Shown here: positions 5,465 through 9,228 of the stretch, one piece after another
Numbering within the stretch: position 1 is the stretch's first letter
Layout of the letters: each line of letters opens with the position of its first letter
NCBI GenBank assembly: GCA_038065635.1
Contig: JBBTQP010000034.1
Coordinates: 1 to 9,228 of the forward strand
Length of the DNA: 9,228 nucleotides
Reading direction: 5' to 3'
DNA from: JAHJFW01 sp038065635
Lineage (GTDB): Bacteria > Patescibacteriota > Patescibacteriia > 2-12-FULL-60-25
Made by a program: the position numbers and the translations under genes
Notes under the pieces: generated by a model
What the model saw: only the letters and a program-made list of their open reading frames with translations
Databases searched by the model: none
What the model was told of the DNA's origin: nothing

Positions 5465-6217
5465 TTATAATTGAAAATCTGCTCCAATGATAATCAAAAT
5501 GTCTCCTTTAACGCCGCTTTCCTGAACCGGTAAATCAACGACTTCTACTTTCATAACTTCTTGGATTGCTCTTACTGTCGCATCTGAAACACTACCAACA
5601 ACCTCGCTAATTGTAGTTGTCGCATAACCCTTTCTAGATGCATCCCGCGGTTTAAGGATCGTTTCGATGCCTGCGGCTTTTAATTTCTCGGCTAATTTAC
5701 CGGCTAAACCTGGCGTTCTTGTTCCGTTTCGGATCTCTATCGTCACTTTCTCTGCCTGTTCCGTTCCTGACGGCGTAGAGGACGTTTCGACGCTATTCTC
5801 AACCTGTGCCTGAGATCCACCGGCAACAGCTGAAAGAAGCTGAATAGGCAAAACCGCTAGTATTCTATCCAACGATTCGCTATAAAGAACCGCCTTGTCG
5901 GTCCAGACAAGTAGACGGTCCCCGACTTGCGCCTGATCATAAAAAAACGGATTGCTCTTCTTCAGGGCCTCCGGATCCTGAACAGTTGCGATCGTCGGTT
6001 TCTCGTCGCTCTTCACGATTATATGTCTCGATACTTTCGCGACAAGCGCGTCAGGAGTGGATACGGACGTTTCCTGCCTCTGCCGTAACGCCGCTTTGCC
6101 CAAAAAGGCAAGGGCGATAATTAAAATCGCGACGATACCAATAGCTAACGGCGAAGAAATCTTCCTCGCTCGTTTATTGGTTTTTGCCGCCGAAACTTTT
6201 TCATTTTTTCTAATCAT
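5465..6217 (-). CDS. Membrane protein with LytR_C domain
   Basis: The preferred start is ATG 6217 (250 aa). An ATG at 6235 would add six residues but lies upstream of the TATACT -10 box, so it would not be in the transcript. A basic N-terminus (1-20) precedes one membrane helix (about 22-40). Residues 59-125 form a module shared with the 6909-7286 gene, with the signature SNPxFY, GDxLLxW and DKAVLYS. After an Ala/Ser/Gln linker, residues 157-248 match LytR_C: VTIEIRNGTRTPGLAGKLAE, then a helix and IETILKPRDA, ending in a strand. LytR_C is the C-terminal domain of LytR-CpsA-Psr envelope proteins, but the catalytic LCP domain is absent here. This combination is frequent in Patescibacteria and probably acts outside the membrane in the cell envelope. 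The role is unknown. Confidence 0.85.
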   Translation of the reverse strand: MIRKNEKVSAAKTNKRARKISSPLAIGIVAILIIALAFLGKAALRQRQETSVSTPDALVAKVSRHIIVKSDEKPTIATVQDPEALKKSNPFFYDQAQVGDRLLVWTDKAVLYSESLDRILAVLPIQLLSAVAGGSQAQVENSVETSSTPSGTEQAEKVTIEIRNGTRTPGLAGKLAEKLKAAGIETILKPRDASRKGYATTTISEVVGSVSDATVRAIQEVMKVEVVDLPVQESGVKGDILIIIGADFQL

Positions 6218-6225
6218 ATAAAAAT

Positions 6226-6234
6226 AGTATAACA
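6226..6234 (-). promoter_or_regulatory. Extended -10 promoter of the LytR_C gene
   Basis: Read leftward, TGTTATACT (6234-6226) is an extended -10 box. Eight bases separate it from ATG 6217, so the transcript would begin at or within a base or two of the start codon. No good -35 is seen. It decides the start of the gene. Confidence 0.55.
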
Positions 6235-6237
6235 TAG

Positions 6238-6271
6238 AAAAACCCCCGTGTTGTGCACAGGAGTTTTTTTT
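6238..6271. terminator. Probably bidirectional terminator
   Basis: AAAAACCCCCGTG (6238-6250) pairs with CACAGGAGTTTTT (6256-6268) with two C-A mismatches around TTGTG. Eight T (6264-6271) follow on the + strand, and TTTTT follows on the - strand. No + strand gene is seen upstream, so it probably serves the 6490-6903 transcript. From there to 6462 no gene is visible. A weaker stem (6285-6302) followed by TCTTTTTTT (+ strand) lies next to it. Confidence 0.65.
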
Positions 6272-6462
6272 GTTTTTGTTTCTGCCCCGAAAGCGTTCGG
6301 AGAGTCTTTTTTTGCGTCAACGTCGTCGAATGAGTGGGTGGGAAGAAAAAGTGCGCGGCGAATTGACTAATATAAGTGTAACCTACATCCCACTAATGCA
6401 TTAATCTTCGCTGTGTTAAGCGAGAAAATTGAATATCCATCGTTGTGGATAAACTGCGGATC

Positions 6463-6488
6463 AGGTACCAGGTACGTACCTGGTACCT
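6463..6488. repeat. Perfect 26-bp palindrome
   Basis: AGGTACCAGGTAC (6463-6475) is followed with no spacer by its exact reverse complement GTACCTGGTACCT (6476-6488). Each half contains the submotif AGGTAC twice. It begins one base after the stop of the 6490-6903 gene (reading leftward). No U-tract follows, so it is not an ordinary terminator. It could be a REP-like or mobile-element-derived repeat, or a dimer- or tetramer-binding protein site. Confidence 0.8.
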
Positions 6489-6489
6489 A

Positions 6490-6903
6490 TTATTTCTTCT
6501 TATATTCGCTTATCGCCTTCGCTACTTTTCCGTCTTCTTTTAGTTTTTCCACAAACAACACGTTGGATCGTTCGATTTCCATCCTGTCTTCCGGAGAATG
6601 AAGTTCGCTTCCGAGTTTCAACAGTGACATTTCCGACGGATTGGCGACATCCCCTTGCGATCCCGACTTGCTCTGAAGATAGTAAATTCCTGTCATGACG
6701 ATCTGACGTTCGTTTTCCTCGGCCATGGATCCGAAATATGCCTGACCGTTTGTCAAAAAAACAGCATACATTCCATCTCGTGAAGAGTTTGTTGATTGGC
6801 TATACAGTCGACTATTTATTACCGGTGACAAAGCATTGGAGATTAGAAATGCCAAAGTTAGCGTGACTAGAAGAAAAAAGTTCTTTTTTAGGAGTTCTTT
6901 CAT
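6490..6903 (-). CDS. Conserved small membrane protein of unknown function
   Basis: This encodes 137 aa. Residues 1-6 are basic, and about 8-26 form a signal anchor or membrane helix. The rest is soluble: MYAVFLTNGQAYFG (45-58), IVMTGIYYLQ (about 68-77), LLKLGSELHSPEDRMEIER (about 94-112), then NVLFVEKLKEDGKVAKAI near the end. I recall this pattern (a strand with NGQxYFG, then LGxElHxPEDxMxI) as a family seen very often in Patescibacteria and without known function. The start is five bases after the stop of the upstream gene, so the two are translated from one mRNA. It lies between two genes sharing the SNPxFY/GDxLLxW module, suggesting a common envelope function. Confidence 0.8.
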   Translation of the reverse strand: MKELLKKNFFLLVTLTLAFLISNALSPVINSRLYSQSTNSSRDGMYAVFLTNGQAYFGSMAEENERQIVMTGIYYLQSKSGSQGDVANPSEMSLLKLGSELHSPEDRMEIERSNVLFVEKLKEDGKVAKAISEYKKK

Positions 6904-6908
6904 AGATT

Positions 6909-7286
6909 TTATGGTTGTGTCTCGATCATTTGTGAGCTTGTCGCTAGTGGTGGTTGTGAATCTACCGGGGCTATCAATGTCGCGGCCAGCACTATGTCGC
7001 GTTTGGACGAGTACAAAACTGCTTTATCTTTCCATAGTAATAGTGTATCTCCATTTTGCACGTCCTTGTAAAAAGCAGGGTTACTTTGGCGTAATTCGTC
7101 TGCATTATCAAGCGTCGTGATGATCGGCGCCGGCTCTCTTGTTATCAGAATATGTTTTGAAACACGATCGAGCAGTGTCAGTGAGCCATTCGCTTTGAAA
7201 AACGTTTGCGATATTTTGAGTGCCACGGCGCTCACAACGATGGCAACTAACACAAGAACTGTAAATGTCGAGGATTTACTGAACAT
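6909..7286 (-). CDS. Small membrane protein, paralogue of the LytR_C protein's N-terminal half
   Basis: This encodes 125 aa from ATG 7286. A TTG in frame at 7292 would add two residues, but ATG follows an extended -10 box at the same distance as in the LytR_C gene. Residues about 7-25 are a membrane helix. Residues 42-105 align without gaps to 62-125 of the LytR_C protein: 30 of 64 identical, with HI, SNPxFY, GDxLLxW and DKAVLYS shared. The C-terminal 20 residues are a Pro/Ala/Ser/Thr tail and no LytR_C domain is present. It is probably an envelope protein facing outward; the biochemical role is unknown. Its first bases are duplicated across the assembly gap: the copy at 7441-7416 is the same start sequence. 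Confidence 0.8.
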   Translation of the reverse strand: MFSKSSTFTVLVLVAIVVSAVALKISQTFFKANGSLTLLDRVSKHILITREPAPIITTLDNADELRQSNPAFYKDVQNGDTLLLWKDKAVLYSSKRDIVLAATLIAPVDSQPPLATSSQMIETQP

Positions 7287-7315
7287 ACCCAATCGAGTAT
7301 ATCACGCCTTTGCTT
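7261..7315. repeat. 55-bp direct repeat, copy 1 (gap edge)
   Basis: These 55 bases are identical to 7416-7470, and both copies end or begin exactly at the N run. It covers the start of the 6909-7286 gene and its -10 box. It is best explained as one sequence present at the ends of two contigs that were scaffolded instead of merged. Confidence 0.9.
7296..7304 (-). promoter_or_regulatory. Extended -10 promoter
   Basis: Read leftward, TGATATACT (7304-7296) is an extended -10 box, nine bases before ATG 7286. The same box recurs in the second repeat copy (7459-7451). The expected start point is within two or three bases of the start codon. Confidence 0.5.
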
Positions 7316-7415
7316 NNNNNNNNNNNNNNNNNNNNNNNNNNNNNNNNNNNNNNNNNNNNNNNNNNNNNNNNNNNNNNNNNNNNNNNNNNNNNNNNNNNNN
7401 NNNNNNNNNNNNNNN
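7316..7415. other. Assembly gap of 100 N
   Basis: Exactly 100 N, a conventional scaffold-gap length that does not measure real distance. Since the flanks are the same 55 bases, the true gap is probably zero or negative. Confidence 0.97.
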
Positions 7416-7469
7416 GTAAATGTCGAGGATTTACTGAACATACCCAATCGAGTATATCACGCCTTTGCT

Positions 7470-7470
<1 letters not shown>
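7416..7470. repeat. 55-bp direct repeat, copy 2 (gap edge)
   Basis: Identical to 7261-7315. It contains the stop-proximal spacer of the surface-protein gene and a second, cut-off start of the small membrane protein. If the copies are merged, the surface-protein stop would lie 28 bases before ATG of that gene. Confidence 0.9.
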
Positions 7471-9227
<1,757 letters not shown>

Positions 9228-9228
9228 T

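Overview
The window looks like a piece of a Candidatus Phyla Radiation (Patescibacteria) genome, probably a metagenome-assembled scaffold. This is inferred from family resemblance: small uncharacterised membrane proteins of types common in that group, a Ser/Thr/Asn-repeat surface protein with an S74 chaperone domain, a tiny lysine-rich peptide, compact gene spacing and very few Shine-Dalgarno sites. TAA and TGA both act as stops, so the code is standard. The exact lineage cannot be told from the sequence.

Left part, + strand (1-3853). The tail of an unidentified gene is followed one base later by a small acidic lipoprotein gene. Next comes tRNA-Ala(UGC) with its own consensus-like promoter and terminator. 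On the opposite strand, overlapping that terminator, lies a possible decayed Cys-pair small gene. A three-gene run follows: a class II Fic AMP-transferase, an ADP-ribose-pyrophosphatase-like Nudix hydrolase and a membrane-anchored coiled-coil protein. Two tiny genes come after it: a 57-aa protein with ten cysteines, and a 23-aa lysine-rich peptide set among a promoter palindrome, a leader hairpin, a second palindrome and a terminator.

Middle (3854-5464). A 76-bp imperfect inverted-repeat element separates the convergent gene sets. A complete endonuclease Q gene (repair of deaminated DNA) lies on the - strand. Upstream of it are a strong - strand terminator and a 56-codon open frame that continues a LytR_C-type protein gene past its TAA stop.

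Right part, all - strand (5465-9227). In transcription order: the 3' part of a large surface protein (repeats, S74 self-cleaving chaperone, beta-rich domain, Pro/Ala tail); a small membrane protein; another small membrane protein of a type widespread in this group; a perfect 26-bp palindrome; and a membrane protein with a LytR_C domain. The first and last of these small membrane proteins share an ungapped module about 47% identical. This suggests a cell-envelope locus built by duplication.

The 100-N gap at 7316-7415 is flanked by an exact 55-bp direct repeat. This is the signature of two contig ends that overlap by one assembler k-mer, so the gap is probably artificial and about 155 bp should collapse.

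At least three promoters share TGnTATACT extended -10 boxes. Two of them place the start codon only 8-9 bases downstream, which suggests leaderless or nearly leaderless mRNAs.
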